DNA of 64,000 nt from JACVRW01 sp963808775 (GTDB lineage Bacteria > Actinomycetota > Thermoleophilia > Solirubrobacterales > Thermoleophilaceae): the NCBI GenBank assembly GCA_963808775.1, contig CAWEGR010000005.1, forward strand, positions 1,116,001 to 1,180,000, read 5' to 3'. A program made the translations under genes and the position numbers. Positions 1-9,555 of this stretch are shown here, piece by piece (positions within the stretch are counted from its first letter, which is position 1; the number at the start of each line of letters is the position of its first letter). The notes beneath the pieces were generated by a model that was not told the origin of the DNA, made no database searches, and saw only the letters and a list, made by a program, of their open reading frames with translations.

Positions 1-129
1 TTCGACCGCGTAGGGCGGATTGACGTACTCGATGTCGGGGGTCGCGAGCTTCAGGAGCTCCTCCGGATCCCGATCGATCATCCCCGACACGTAGACGTCG
101 CGGATGATCTCAACGTTCTCCTCCGACAT
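1..129 (-). CDS. NTF2/SnoaL-like protein, 3' partial
   Basis: The first 43 residues of a minus-strand gene that runs off the window edge, beginning MSEENVEIIRD and continuing EELLKLATPDIEYVNPP. The opening helix and the 'tPDIEYvnPp' strand are what is seen in small SnoaL/NTF2-fold proteins, which form a cone-shaped pocket and include cyclases, isomerases and many proteins of unknown role. It is the first of four such genes at 1-2792; a fifth lies at 50917-51321. A GATACT hexamer nine bases upstream of the ATG and no Shine-Dalgarno suggest leaderless transcription. Substrate unknown. Confidence 0.8.
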   Translation of the reverse strand, partial: MSEENVEIIRDVYVSGMIDRDPEELLKLATPDIEYVNPPYAVE

Positions 130-138
130 CGCCAGCCC

Positions 139-144
139 AGTATC
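139..144 (-). promoter_or_regulatory. -10 hexamer GATACT, leaderless NTF2-like gene
   Basis: Nine bases before the ATG at 129; the same ATACTG-(6-8 nt)-CGATG pattern precedes the NTF2-like genes starting at 1020, 2792 and 51321. Confidence 0.5.
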
Positions 145-223
145 TGCCGCACGAGGGAGGGGGGCAACCCGAGTCGCCCGGCGGACGGCGTCGACGGTTA
201 AGGCCGCTGAGGTGCCCGCTGAC

Positions 224-619
224 CTACCCACGCAGCCCGGCGGCCTCGAGCGCCTCGTTCTCCCGGACGTAGAAGCTCAGCCTCGTGATCTCCGCGTCGC
301 CCACCTCGAATACGAACCAGAACGCGGCTTCGACCGGGACGCCGCTGGCCTCGCCGCGCACGACCTGTTGGACGCGCACGACGACGAAGTCGCCCGCGTC
401 GGTGAACTCCTCCGGGAGAACCGCCCACTCGCTGAAACCCTCCGTCCACTCCGTGGTGGCTTCGAGGAAGCCCTCCCTGCCGTGGAACGTCGCGCCATCG
501 GGATCAGCGCGATAGACGACGACCTCGTCGGACATGAGCCCGAGCACCTCGTTCACGTCGCCGCTTCGGAGGAACGCGGCAAATCCGGCGCGAACGAAGT
601 CAACGTTCTCCTGCGACAT
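224..619 (-). CDS. NTF2/SnoaL-like protein
   Basis: A 131-residue protein starting MSQENVDFVRAGFAAF and ending REALEAAGLRG-like (ENEALEAAGLRG). Length, N-terminal helix, the tryptophan-containing middle and the ending 'aLeAaGL' fit the SnoaL-like half of the NTF2 fold. Cytoplasmic, no signal peptide. It starts three bases after the stop of the gene at 623-1020, so it is probably co-transcribed with it and is the only one of the cluster without its own -10 hexamer. Function cannot be assigned; in actinobacteria these proteins are very numerous and mostly uncharacterised. Confidence 0.85.
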   Translation of the reverse strand: MSQENVDFVRAGFAAFLRSGDVNEVLGLMSDEVVVYRADPDGATFHGREGFLEATTEWTEGFSEWAVLPEEFTDAGDFVVVRVQQVVRGEASGVPVEAAFWFVFEVGDAEITRLSFYVRENEALEAAGLRG

Positions 620-622
620 CGG

Positions 623-1020
623 CTACTCCGACAGCCCCACGGCGTCGAGCGCTTCCGGCACGTCCGTCAGCACATAGCGAATGATCTTGCCGCCCGGAGA
701 GTGAAGATCCCCCCGGTGAGCGCGTCCACAGCGGCGCCGCTGGCCTGGCCTCGCGCCCGCAGGCGAGTCAACGCGACGACCTGATCGCCCGCGTCGATGA
801 TCCTGGTGAGCCGGACCTCGAAGGTCCCGAAGGCGTCCCTGAAGCCTGTCCAGGCACGGAGCGCATCCGTTCCGACGCGGTGGCGGTCGGCCTCCGGAAA
901 CCAGGATGCGCTGAAGACCGCCTCGCACTCGTCGTCGAAGACCTCCGCACCCCAGCGCCAGTCTCCCTGCTCCCAGTGTTCGACGAGCCGCCGCACGACC
1001 TCCACGTTCTCCGTCGACAT
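623..1020 (-). CDS. NTF2/SnoaL-like protein, frameshifted near 692
   Basis: Starts MSTENVEVVRRLVEHWEQGD; the first frame reads to 667 but loses similarity after GGIFTLR. The next frame picks up GGKIIRYVLTDVPEAL and ends ALDAVGLSE at 623, which is the normal family ending. One extra G in the GGG run near 692 would restore L-R-G-G-K. So this is one gene of about 132 residues with a single-base deletion, either real or a sequence error. A CATACT hexamer eight bases upstream of the ATG suggests leaderless transcription. Confidence 0.75.
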
Positions 1021-1028
1021 CGCCTCGC

Positions 1029-1034
1029 AGTATG
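1029..1034 (-). promoter_or_regulatory. -10 hexamer CATACT, leaderless NTF2-like gene
   Basis: Eight bases before the ATG at 1020, no Shine-Dalgarno in between. Confidence 0.5.
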
Positions 1035-1089
1035 AGCCGTGGGGATGCTCGGTGATCAGCGCCCGATCGTGGCGGTTCGGGCTCCCGTG

Positions 1090-2369
1090 TCAGCGCCGGG
1101 CCGGTCGCACGATGCTCGCCTCCACGAGGGCGTGCATCACGAGCCTGTCGGCCAACAGAGCGCCGGCGAGTGTCAGGTGCACCCCGTCGCGATCACGGAT
1201 CCGCGTGCGGCGGCCGTTCAGGCGCATGAACGTGCGATAGACGAAGCCCGGGCTGAGCAGGTCTGCGACGTCGACCAACTCGAGATCGGAGGCGCCCACG
1301 GCGGCGAGCGCGAGTCCGTCGTTCACGGCCCGGTAGATCTCGGCCCGGTCGGCGGCGCGCGGGGCCGGTTGCGTGAGCCAGAAGACGCGGGTGGCATATC
1401 CATCGACGACCGCGCTGACGCGCCGCGCATACTCGACGACCCACTCCTGACCGCAGCACGGGGCCGGGTTCCCCTTGGGGTCTCTCATCGCAAATCCCTC
1501 GTCGGCCCCCAGAAAGACCACAACTGCGCGCGGGTGACGACGGCGGGCGTCTCGTCGCGCTGCTCTGATCCAGTCGAATCCGGGTTTCGAGAGGCCGGTC
1601 GCGAAACGCAGCGCACTGCTGACACGTGCGCGTCCGCGGAGCCGGTCGCGGGCGATCGTGTCGAGGTTCGCCATCATCGAGTCGCCCGTGAAGAACAGAC
1701 TCGGGAGCCGCGGACGAGGACGCTGGCGAGAAGCACGGCGCCCCGCGCCGAGCTCAAGGCGCCGGCGTTGATCCGGGCCGCGCAGCTCGACGCGCCATGG
1801 CCCAGTCCAGCCGAGATGCACCCGCAGCGCCGTGGAACGCCGGCTCCTGCGAATCCGGAAGGTGTGGCAACGAAGTGCCTCCCAGGGCCCCGCGAGGCAG
1901 ACCTTTCCGGCCACGCCACCTATCCGCCAGCGGTCACGTACGACAAACTTCGCCGGCCTTCCGGGCCGGGCCTGCTCCGGCAGATGGAGCACCAACCGCT
2001 TCCGACAGGAAGGGGTGCGGACGGCGGATGTGGCGCTCGCGAGCTCCCCCGTGGCGAGCTCCGTCGTGGCATAGAAGCGCCTCACCTGTCGGTCGCATCG
2101 CCAGTGCGTGAGCTGCGCGACATCCCAGTACTCCGCCGGGGAGGTCACGCGTCTTGAGGGGATGGCGCCTTCCGGCCACGATCTCACCCAGCGTGACCTG
2201 CGTGCTCGGGGCCGACCTGACGTGGACACCGATGACTCCCGTGTGGGCGGCGTCGGCAAGAAGGGAGAGCCCCACCTCTTCGTCCGGCGTTCGCCTCCGG
2301 CGCAGTGACAGCAGTGAAGACGGTGGCCGCCGCCACGCACGCGAGCGCGCTCTTCACCACTTGCTTCAC
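1090..2369 (-). CDS. Secreted SGNH/GDSL-type hydrolase, frameshifted
   Basis: Three frames together make one secreted protein. A GTG at 2369 opens a Sec signal peptide (KQVVKSALACVAAATVFTAV ending EANAG). The frame changes near 2285 to EVGLSLLADAAHTGVIGVHV and again near 2160 to VTSPAEYWDVAQLTHW, then stays open to 1090. The C-terminal half carries the SGNH signature: block I LFFTGDSMMANLD with the nucleophile serine, and block V DRDGVHLTLAG with the D-x-x-H pair. Such enzymes hydrolyse esters or deacetylate surface glycans; the substrate here is unknown. TAGATT lies six bases before the GTG. The two shifts may be sequence errors. Confidence 0.65.
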
Positions 2370-2375
2370 ACATCC

Positions 2376-2381
2376 AATCTA
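2376..2381 (-). promoter_or_regulatory. -10 hexamer TAGATT before the SGNH hydrolase
   Basis: Six bases upstream of the GTG at 2369; supports that start and a leaderless transcript. Confidence 0.5.
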
Positions 2382-2393
2382 GGGCCTGTGACC

Positions 2394-2792
2394 TCAGGCC
2401 ATCCCGGCCGCTGCGAGCGCCTCCGCGCGGTCGGTGTAGGCGAGGATCTCGACGACCTGCTCGTCGCGCAGGCGCCAGACGAGCGTGAACGGCTCGTCGA
2501 TCTCGAGGCCGCTCCCGCGCCCCCGCCCGCGCACCCGGTAGGTCACGACCACGAGGTCGCCCGCGTGCGCGACCTCCTCCCAGTCGAAGGTGATGTCGGC
2601 GAACGCCTCGTGCCAGCGCCTGAAGGCCTCGCGGATGCCGTCGGGCCCGCGCGCGTCGCCCCAGTCGCCCCAGAAGCCCGAGTGGTCGTTCCAGACCGCA
2701 TCGGGCGCGTAGACGGAGTAGACGGCCTCCCAGTCGCGGCGCCGGTCGGCCTCCCAGATCCCGCGGACGATCTCGACGTTGCGCTCCGACAT
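2394..2792 (-). CDS. NTF2/SnoaL-like protein
   Basis: A 132-residue protein, MSERNVEIVRGIWEADRRRD at the N-terminus, with DAVWNDHSGFW and a family-type ending RAEALAAAGMA. It is the best preserved member of the local group and is transcribed away from dnaE2. CATACT nine bases before the ATG marks a likely leaderless promoter, inside the 40-base gap shared with divergent dnaE2. No catalytic assignment is possible; the pocket residues Trp, Asp and His are present as in many SnoaL-like proteins. Confidence 0.88.
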   Translation of the reverse strand: MSERNVEIVRGIWEADRRRDWEAVYSVYAPDAVWNDHSGFWGDWGDARGPDGIREAFRRWHEAFADITFDWEEVAHAGDLVVVTYRVRGRGRGSGLEIDEPFTLVWRLRDEQVVEILAYTDRAEALAAAGMA

Positions 2793-2801
2793 CGCGCGAG
2801 C

Positions 2802-2807
2802 AGTATG
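2802..2807 (-). promoter_or_regulatory. -10 hexamer CATACT, leaderless NTF2-like gene
   Basis: Nine bases upstream of the ATG at 2792. Confidence 0.5.
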
Positions 2808-2833
2808 TCGGGAGCGTATGCGAACATGCGTTC

Positions 2834-5800
2834 GTGTCCTACGTCGAGCTGCATTGCCACTCCGCCTACTCGTTTCTCGACGGCGCCTCGCATCCCGTCG
2901 AGCTTGCCGGGGCGGCGGCGGAGCAGGGACATGCGGCGCTCGCGCTGACCGACCACGACGGCCTCCACGGCGCGATGGAGATGGCCCGCGCCCTCAAGCC
3001 GCTCGGCGTCCGGCCCATCACGGGAGCCGAGGTCACGCTCGACGACGGCTCGCACCTGACCCTGCTCGTCGAGTCGCGCGAGGGCTACACGAACCTCTGC
3101 CGCCTGCTCACGGCCTCGCACTGGCACACGCGCCGCTGGGCGCGCGAGGGCTGGAGCGACCCGACGGCCCAGGTGACTGCGGGCAGGCGCCCCGGGCAGG
3201 ACGCGCTCGACGAGGAGCCCTCGGTGTCGCTCGAGCAGGTGGAGCGGAACGCGGAGGGGCTCGTCTGCCTGTCCGGCTGCGCGCGCGACGGGGCGGTGGC
3301 CGCGCGCATCGAGGCGGAGGATCATCCGGGCGCCGCCGCGGTGGCCAAGCGGCTGCTGCGCGCCTTCGGGCCCGAGCGCTTCCGGATCGAGCTGCAGCGG
3401 CCGTTCTGGCGCAACGACAGGCGCCGCAACCGGCTGCTCTCCGAGCTTGCGGAGCGGCTCGGCGTCCCCTGCGTCGCCACCGGCAACGTCCACGCGCACA
3501 CGCGCGCGCGCATCCCGCTGCAGGACGCGATGGTCGCGGTTCGCCTCGGCGCGACGCTCGACGAGACGGAGCCGCGGCGGCGGGGGAACTCCTCACACGT
3601 GCTCGCCTCGCCGGCGCGGATGGCGGAGCGCTTCCGCGACTTCCCGGGCGCGGTCGAGGAGAGCGGGCGGCTGGCCGAGCGCCTGCGCTTCGACCTCACC
3701 GAGGACCTCGGCTACCGCTACCCGGGCTCCGAGGACCCCGACGCCGACCGGCGGCTGGCGGAGCTCTGCGCCGCCGTCTTCGACGAGCGCTACCCGAGCG
3801 GCGCCCGCCGCCGGGAGGAGGCGCGGGCGCGGCTCGAGGAGGAGCTGCGGGTGATCCGCGGGCTCGGCCTGTCGGGCTTCTTCATCCTCCACCGCGACCT
3901 GCTCGAGCTCGCCCGCGAGGTGGCGGTGGAGGTGCGCGGCTCGAGTTCGACCCGGCGGCTGCTCCCGCCCGGCCGCGGGCGCGGCTCGAGCGTGTCGTCG
4001 ATCGTCTGCTACCTCACGGGGCTCTCGCACGTCGACCCGATCGAGAACGAGCTGCTGCTCGGCCGCTTCCTGAACGAGGAGCTGACCGCGCTGCCGGACA
4101 TCGACCTCGACTTCCCGCGCGACATCCGCGACGTGCTGATCCCCAGGGTCCACGACCGCTACGGGCGCGACAAGTGCGCGCTCGTCGCCGCCTTCTCGAC
4201 CTTCCAGGTGCGCTCCGCCGTGCGCGACTTCGCCAAGGCGCTCGGCCTCCCGCCCGGGGAGATCGAGCGGCTGGCGCGCGCGGTGGACCCCTGGAAGGAC
4301 CGCAACGAGATCGAAGAGCGAGATCCCCGAGCGCGACCCGCGCGGGCGGCGCTCGACGCGCTGGGACGCGCTCGTGAAGCTCGCGCGCGACGCGTGGGCG
4401 CTTCCCCGCCACATGTCGCAGCATCCCGGCGGGATGGTGATCTCGACGCAGCCGCTGATCGATCTCTGCCCAGTGCAGCCGGCGTCGATGGAGGGGCGCC
4501 AGATGGTGCAGTGGGACAAGGACTCCTGCGGCGACGCCGGCTTCCTCAAGATCGACCTGCTCGGGCTGGGGATGCTGTCGGCCGTCGAGCGCTGCGTCGA
4601 CGAGATCGCGCGCGTGCGCGGTGAGCGCATCGACCTCTCGCGGATCCCCTACGACGACGCGGAGGTCTACGACCGCATCCAGGACGCGGAGACGATGGGC
4701 GTCTTCCAGATCGAGTCGCGCGCGCAGATGCAGATGCTGCGGCGCACGCTGCCGGAGAACCTCGACGACCTGACGGTGCAGGTCGCGCTCGTGCGGCCGG
4801 GGCCGATCATCGGCGGGGCGGTCCACCCGTACATCGAGAACCGCAAGCGGCTGCGCGCGGACCCGTCGTACGAGGTCCCGTACCTGCATCCCTCGCTCGA
4901 GCCCGTCCTGCGCGACACGCTCGGGACGATCGTCTTCCAGGATCAGGTGCTCGAGGTGGCGATGGCCTTCGCGGGCCTGAGCGCCGGGGAGGCGGAGGGC
5001 CTGCGGAGGGCGATGAGCCGCAAGCGCTCCGAGGCGGCGATCCGCGCCTACGAGGAGAGGTTCGTCGAGGGCGGGATGGCCCGCGGCGCCACGCGCGAGG
5101 TGGCCGAGCAGGTCTGGAGCCAGATCGTCGGCTTCTCGGGCTTCGGCTTCCCGAAGGCGCACTCGGCCGCGTTCGGGCTGCTCGCCTACCAGTCGACCTG
5201 GCTGCGGGTGCACTACCACCCGGAGTTCCTCTGCGCGCTGCTGAACGAGCAGCCGATGGGCTTCTACCCGCCCGACTCACTGGTGCACGAGGCCCAGAGG
5301 GTGGGGGTGGAGGTGCTCCCGCCCTGCGTCCTGCGGAGCGGGGCCCATTGCCTGGTGGAGGAGGTTCCCGCGGGGGCGCCCTCGCTGGCCGTGCGCCTGG
5401 GGCTCGGGTACGTGGGCGGCGTGCGTGAGGGGGAGGTGCGGGCCCTGGCCGCTGAGCGCGAGTCGGGTGGTCCGTGGCGCTCGCTCGGCGATCTGGCCGG
5501 GCGGTCGGGCGCCTCGGGCGAGACGCTCGCGCGGCTCGCCTGGGCGGGCGCCTGCGACCTGCTCGTGGACGAGGCCGAGGAGGACGAGGGCGTCGACGGG
5601 CGGAGGCGGCGCGCGCTCTGGACGCTCGGGGTCGCCGTTCCCGGGACGCCCGTGCAGGACGGAACCCAGCTCGCGCTGCCGCTCGATCCGCACGAGGGGC
5701 CGGCGCTGAGGGCGCTGTCGGCCTGGGAGCGCATGCTGGCCGACTACGGGTCGACGGGGGTCACGCTGCGCGAGCACCCGCTCGAGCTGATGCGTCCCGG

Positions 5801-6272
5801 GTTGCCGGGAGACCTGCGCACGAGCGCGCAGCTCGAGAGCCATCCGCACGGGCGGCGCGTGCGGGTCGCCGGCCTCGTGGTGGCGCGCCAGCGCCCCGCG
5901 ACGGCCAAGGGGATCATGTTCATGCTGCTCGAGGACGAGCACGGGACGATCAACCTGATCCTGCCCACGCGCGTGCAGGAGCGCTGCCGGCTCGCCGCGC
6001 GGACGGAGCCGCTCGTGCTCGCCACGGGCCGCCTCGAGCGGCTCGAGGGGACCACGAACGTGGTCGTCGACGAGATCGCGCGCCTCGAGCGGCCCGACCT
6101 GCCGCGCGCCGAGATCCGCCACATCGAGCCGCGCCGCACCTGGTCGAGCGAGGCGGGCGAGGAGGTTCCGGCGCGGGCGGCCGCCGCGGGCGGCGGCGCC
6201 CATGCCGCGGAGGAGGCCGACCTGCGCGCGGTCGCGCCCGCCGGCCACGCCTTCGGCCGCCGGGGGAGGTGA
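2834..6272 (+). CDS. dnaE2: Error-prone DNA polymerase III alpha (DnaE2), frameshifted near 4316
   Basis: Translesion polymerase of the C-family used in damage-induced mutagenesis. The N-terminal PHP domain opens VELHCHSAYSFLDG with TDHDGLHG following. The polymerase core has GRGRGSSVSSIVCYL (about residue 384) and the catalytic aspartates in LPDIDLDFPRD (about 422), then QHPGGMVIS, and a C-terminal OB-fold (VAGLVVARQRPATAKG). Reading starts at a GTG. The frame breaks near 4316: EIEE ends one frame and EIPERDPRGRR begins the next, so one indel separates two halves that together give about 1,146 residues, normal for the family. No imuA or imuB partner is beside it. Divergent from the NTF2-like gene at 2792. 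Confidence 0.9.
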
Positions 6273-6305
6273 GCGGCACCCTGGTCCTGGGTCGTCGTCT
6301 GCTCG

Positions 6306-6600
6306 GTGCGGCCGGCACCCCGGCCTGCATGCCTGGCTGCCCCGCTCCGCATCGCCCTGGCCGCGTGCACCGCCGCGCTCCTCCTCGGTAGCGCCGCCTG
6401 CGCTCGCCGCCTGGCCGGGCGCGAACGGCCTGCTGGCGTTCGACACATTCGACCCCGGCAAGCAGGTGCGCACGCGGGTCGTCGGCGGCAAGCGCGAGCG
6501 CGTCGGTCTGCGCCGCTTCCCGCCGATCGTGACTCGGGCTCGGAGCGCGAGAGCGGCATCCCGCAGTGGAGCCCGAACGGCCGGCGTCTGACCTCTACCA
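6306..6600 (+). pseudogene. N-terminal fragment of a TolB-like beta-propeller protein
   Basis: A GTG at 6306 opens a hydrophobic signal-like stretch (RIALAACTAALLL); the next frame then gives PALAAWPGANGLLAFDTFDP, and a further frame gives SGIPQWSPNGRRL. The order signal peptide, yPGANGkiaF, pqWSPdG is that of secreted TolB/PD40 propeller proteins, which normally have six or more blades and over 300 residues. Here only the first blade is left, in at least two frames, before the sequence passes into an unrelated TIM-barrel gene. A remnant or an assembly junction. Confidence 0.5.
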
Positions 6601-7406
6601 GCGTACATCGGCTTCGAGGAAGACGAGGCGACGATCGCCCGGACTGGGAGGTGTTCAGCCGGCTGAGCGAGATGGGGTATCGCAACGTCGAGCCGTTCAC
6701 CCTGAGCGGCCTGAGCGCCGAGAGACTACCGAGCGCTGTCGACGAGTACGGCCTGTCACCTTCGGCCCGGCACGAACGTCGGAACGCCGGAGGAGCCCGT
6801 CGACTTCGAGCAGATCCGCGAGGACAACGCAACGCTCGGAATCAAGCTCTTCGGCGCCGGTGCGACGGCCGACTAGAGACCGAGGAGGAGTGGATCGCGT
6901 ACGCCGAGTACCTGAACGGGAGCTCGGCGAGCTCGCGCGCAAGCGCCGGGTCAAGGACGCTGATGGTCCACAACCACAACTGGGAGTCCGGCGCGTCTTC
7001 GGAGACTCGCACCGCGTTCGACATCCTCGTCGAGCACACCGATCCGAAGAACGTGGTCTTCCAGGTCGACCTCTACTGGGCCACGAACGGGGGCGCCGAT
7101 CCCGTCGAGCTGCTCGAGCGCTACGGGGACCGCGTCCAGCTCTTCCACGTCAAGGACATGGCCGCGGGGACGTTCCCCGGGCGGATCGAGATCGTGGGGG
7201 AGGGGATCATCGACTTCCCGGCGATCTTCGCGGCCGCGCAGGGACCCGTGCGCTACTACGTGGTGGAGCACGACCCGCGCTTCGACGATCCGACCTTCGA
7301 CCCGTTCGAGGCCGCCCAGAAGGGCTTCGACTACCTCGACTGCGTCGACGTTCTGACAGCCGAGGGGCGGTTCAGCCGTCGTCCGCTCGGCCGGCGGTCT
7401 TCTTGA
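6601..7406 (+). pseudogene. Sugar phosphate isomerase/epimerase-like TIM barrel, degraded
   Basis: Three frames in sequence match one xylose-isomerase-like (AP endonuclease 2) barrel: DWEVFSRLSEMGYRNVEPF, then GTNVGTPEEPVDFEQIRED with LGIKLFGAGATAD, then MVHNHNWESG, VFQVDLYWATNGG, LFHVKDMAAG and YYVVEHDPRFDDP to the stop. The H-N-H-N-W, Q-V-D, H-V-K-D and E-H-D segments carry the usual metal-binding Glu/Asp/His. The first strand and start codon are missing, the frame changes near 6765 and 6875, and a beta-propeller remnant abuts it upstream. The end overlaps the convergent M48 peptidase by 35 bases. Confidence 0.6.
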
Positions 7407-8370
7407 GCCAGTCGGCGATCTGCTGGCCCACGTCGGAGACGGACGCTCCCGCTGACTGGATGGCGCCGCTCACGCGGTCCGCGTAGAACGCGCCCGCCGC
7501 CTCGGCCTCGTCGCGGGCGGCGGGCTCCTCGCCGCGGCGCAGGTAGTCGCCGCGCACCATCCGGTCGTACTCGCCCTCGCGCACCCAGTCGAGCAGCATG
7601 CGCACGCGCCTGACCGGCATCGGGTGCGTCACGTTCAGGTCCTGCATCAGCTTCGTCACCCGCTCGACGCCCGAGCCGCCCTCCGAGTAGTCCATTCCCT
7701 GGGCGATGAACGCGTCGAGGTTGAGGTCCTCCGCCGCCTCGCCGGCCGCGATCACCATCAGCGCCCGGCAGACCGCCTGGGGGTCGCGGGTCACGAGCGC
7801 GGCGGCGCGGTCGCAGGACAGCTCCGCGGCGCGCGACCACTCGAGCAGCGCCATGCGGATCGCCATCAGCGGCAGCCCGGCCAGCAGCGGCAGGCGCGCC
7901 GAGGACCCGATCTGCAGGAGGATCAGGAGCGCGGTGCGATACATCACGTGGTCCGACTGGATGTGCGCCGCCTCGTGGGCGAGCACCACGCGCCGTCCGT
8001 CGTCGTCGAGCAGCCGCACGATCTCCGAGTTGATGACGACGATCGGCTTCTTCGACCCGATCGCGTAGGCGTTCGCGATCGGAAACTGGGTCATGTAGAG
8101 GTCCGGGACCTCGTCGATGTCGAGCGTGTTGAAGACCTGCCGGTGGAGCGCCCAGACGTGCGGCAGCTGCTCCTGGCCGAGCCGGACCGCCGCCCCGAGC
8201 GACGCCACGCGGAGCGCCCGCTCGTAGCCGAGCGCGATCAGCCGGCGGACCACCTCGTCCAGGTAGGGCAGCTTCGCGAGCGCGGCGGTCGCGGCGCGGT
8301 CCGCGGGGTGCTGGTACGCGCGCGGCGAGATCCCCGTGAGCTGCCAGGCGGACTCGATCTGGTCTGACAC
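7372..8370 (-). CDS. M48 family zinc metallopeptidase
   Basis: A 332-residue peptidase of the Ste24/HtpX type. The zinc motif HExxH is seen in VLAHEAAHIQSDH (about residue 135), and the third ligand glutamate in RAAELSCDRAA. A hydrophobic stretch of about 35 residues between the two (ALLILLQIGSSARLPLLAG) is likely membrane-embedded. These enzymes degrade misfolded membrane proteins or process termini at the inner face of the membrane. The N-terminal half contains the small alpha/beta segment AYAIGSKKPIVVINSE common to M48B/C members. No strong ribosome site at the ATG. Convergent with the degraded isomerase. Confidence 0.88.
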   Translation of the reverse strand: MSDQIESAWQLTGISPRAYQHPADRAATAALAKLPYLDEVVRRLIALGYERALRVASLGAAVRLGQEQLPHVWALHRQVFNTLDIDEVPDLYMTQFPIANAYAIGSKKPIVVINSEIVRLLDDDGRRVVLAHEAAHIQSDHVMYRTALLILLQIGSSARLPLLAGLPLMAIRMALLEWSRAAELSCDRAAALVTRDPQAVCRALMVIAAGEAAEDLNLDAFIAQGMDYSEGGSGVERVTKLMQDLNVTHPMPVRRVRMLLDWVREGEYDRMVRGDYLRRGEEPAARDEAEAAGAFYADRVSGAIQSAGASVSDVGQQIADWLKKTAGRADDG

Positions 8371-8386
8371 GCGACCCGCCGGGCCG

Positions 8387-8608
8387 TCAGCGCCGGCGGC
8401 GCTTCTTCTTGCTGACCGGATGCGGCCGGCGCTGAAGCGGCGTCTCCTCCACGGGCGCCGCCTCCGTGTGCTCCTCGCCGCCGGCCCCGCGCTTCGAGCG
8501 CCTCACCATCGCCATCCGCAGCGCGACCAGGGCGCCCACCGCGCCGACCTTGAGCAGCCCGTACTCGGGATGGCCCGGCGTGAGCGGATGGAAGGCGCCG
8601 ACGTGCAC
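8387..8608 (-). CDS. Small basic protein with one hydrophobic segment
   Basis: A 73-residue product if the GTG at 8608 is used: HVGAFHPLTPGHPEYGLL, a hydrophobic helix KVGAVGALVALRMAMV, and a strongly basic end KKKRRRR. TACCAT lies seven bases before that GTG, which supports this start over upstream ones that would run into the divergent DUF72 gene. It follows no family I recognise; a single-pass membrane or membrane-associated protein is the likely form. It reads towards the M48 peptidase 16 bases away and may be co-transcribed with it. Confidence 0.55.
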   Translation of the reverse strand: MHVGAFHPLTPGHPEYGLLKVGAVGALVALRMAMVRRSKRGAGGEEHTEAAPVEETPLQRRPHPVSKKKRRRR

Positions 8609-8615
8609 CCCTGCA

Positions 8616-8621
8616 ATGGTA
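8616..8621 (-). promoter_or_regulatory. -10 hexamer TACCAT for the small basic protein
   Basis: Seven bases upstream of the GTG at 8608, in the 19-base gap to divergent DUF72. Confidence 0.35.
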
Positions 8622-8627
8622 GGGGGC

Positions 8628-9551
8628 GTGTCAGGACGAATCCTCGTCGGCACCTCGAGCTGGGCGGATCCCGGCTTCGTCAAGGAGTGGTATCCGCCGA
8701 GGATGCCCGCGAAGGAGCGCCTGCCCTGGTACGCCCGGCAGTTCGAGGCGGTCGAGCTCAATTCGAGCTTCTACGCGGTCCCGGATCGCAACACCGTCCA
8801 CGGCTGGGTCGAGGTCACGCCGGAGGGCTTCACGTTCGACGTAAAGGCGCACCGGGTCCTGTCGCGCCACTCGGCGCCCGTCGACTCGCTGCCGCCCGAG
8901 CTCCGCGACGCGGCCGAGGTGACGCCGCGCGGCAGCGTGCGCCTGACGCCGGAGCTCGAGGAGCGGCTCGCGGACCGCCTGATCGAGGAGACGGCCCCGC
9001 TCGCCGAGGCGGGGCGCCTCGGCGCGTACCTGCTCCAGCTCACGCCCGCCTTCGGGCCCGGCCGGCACCGGCTCGAGGAGCTCGACGGCCTCGTCGAGCG
9101 CTTTCGCGCGCACCGGCTGGCGGTCGAGCTGCGCCACCGCGGCTGGGTGCGCGAGAAGCGGCGCGCGGAGACGCTCGGCTGGTTCGCCGACCGTGGTGTG
9201 GCGTTCGTGTGCGTCGACGCCCCGCCCGGCGATCACGTCCCGATCATGCCGTCGGACCTCGACGCGGTGACCCGCGACGACATCGCCTACCTGCGCCTCC
9301 ACGGCCGCAACACGCAGGGCTACCTGACCGGCAGGTCGGTGGCCGAGCGCTTTGCCTGGCGCTACTCGGACGAGGAGCTCGAGGAGGTCGCCGAGCGCGT
9401 GCGCGGCCTCGCCGAGCAGGCGGGGGAGGTGCACGTGGCGTTCAACAACAACCGCGGCGACGACGCTCCGACCGCGGCTCAGCGCTTCCGGTCGCTGCTC
9501 GGGCAGTCGCCGCTCGGCCCGCCCGAGGGTGAGCAGCTCTCGCTCGGCTGA
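8628..9551 (+). CDS. DUF72 family protein
   Basis: Starts VSGRILVGTSSWADPGFVKE, with FEAVELNSSFYAVP, FTFDVKAHRVLSRH, LAVELRHRGWV, YLRLHGRN and a C-terminal VHVAFNNNRGDDAP. These are the conserved blocks of DUF72 (YecE-like), a TIM-barrel fold whose reaction is unknown. Length about 307 residues is slightly above the usual 240-290. An ATG twelve bases upstream (8616) is an alternative start; I prefer the GTG because the family begins directly with the VGTSsW strand. Convergent with the anti-sigma-type kinase, four bases apart. Confidence 0.85.
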   Translation: MSGRILVGTSSWADPGFVKEWYPPRMPAKERLPWYARQFEAVELNSSFYAVPDRNTVHGWVEVTPEGFTFDVKAHRVLSRHSAPVDSLPPELRDAAEVTPRGSVRLTPELEERLADRLIEETAPLAEAGRLGAYLLQLTPAFGPGRHRLEELDGLVERFRAHRLAVELRHRGWVREKRRAETLGWFADRGVAFVCVDAPPGDHVPIMPSDLDAVTRDDIAYLRLHGRNTQGYLTGRSVAERFAWRYSDEELEEVAERVRGLAEQAGEVHVAFNNNRGDDAPTAAQRFRSLLGQSPLGPPEGEQLSLG

Positions 9552-9555
9552 CGCG

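Noticed and set aside
8174..8400. Possible promoter of M48 gene on the leaderless pattern
   Set aside because: No TANNNT hexamer within 6-10 bases of the ATG at 8370.
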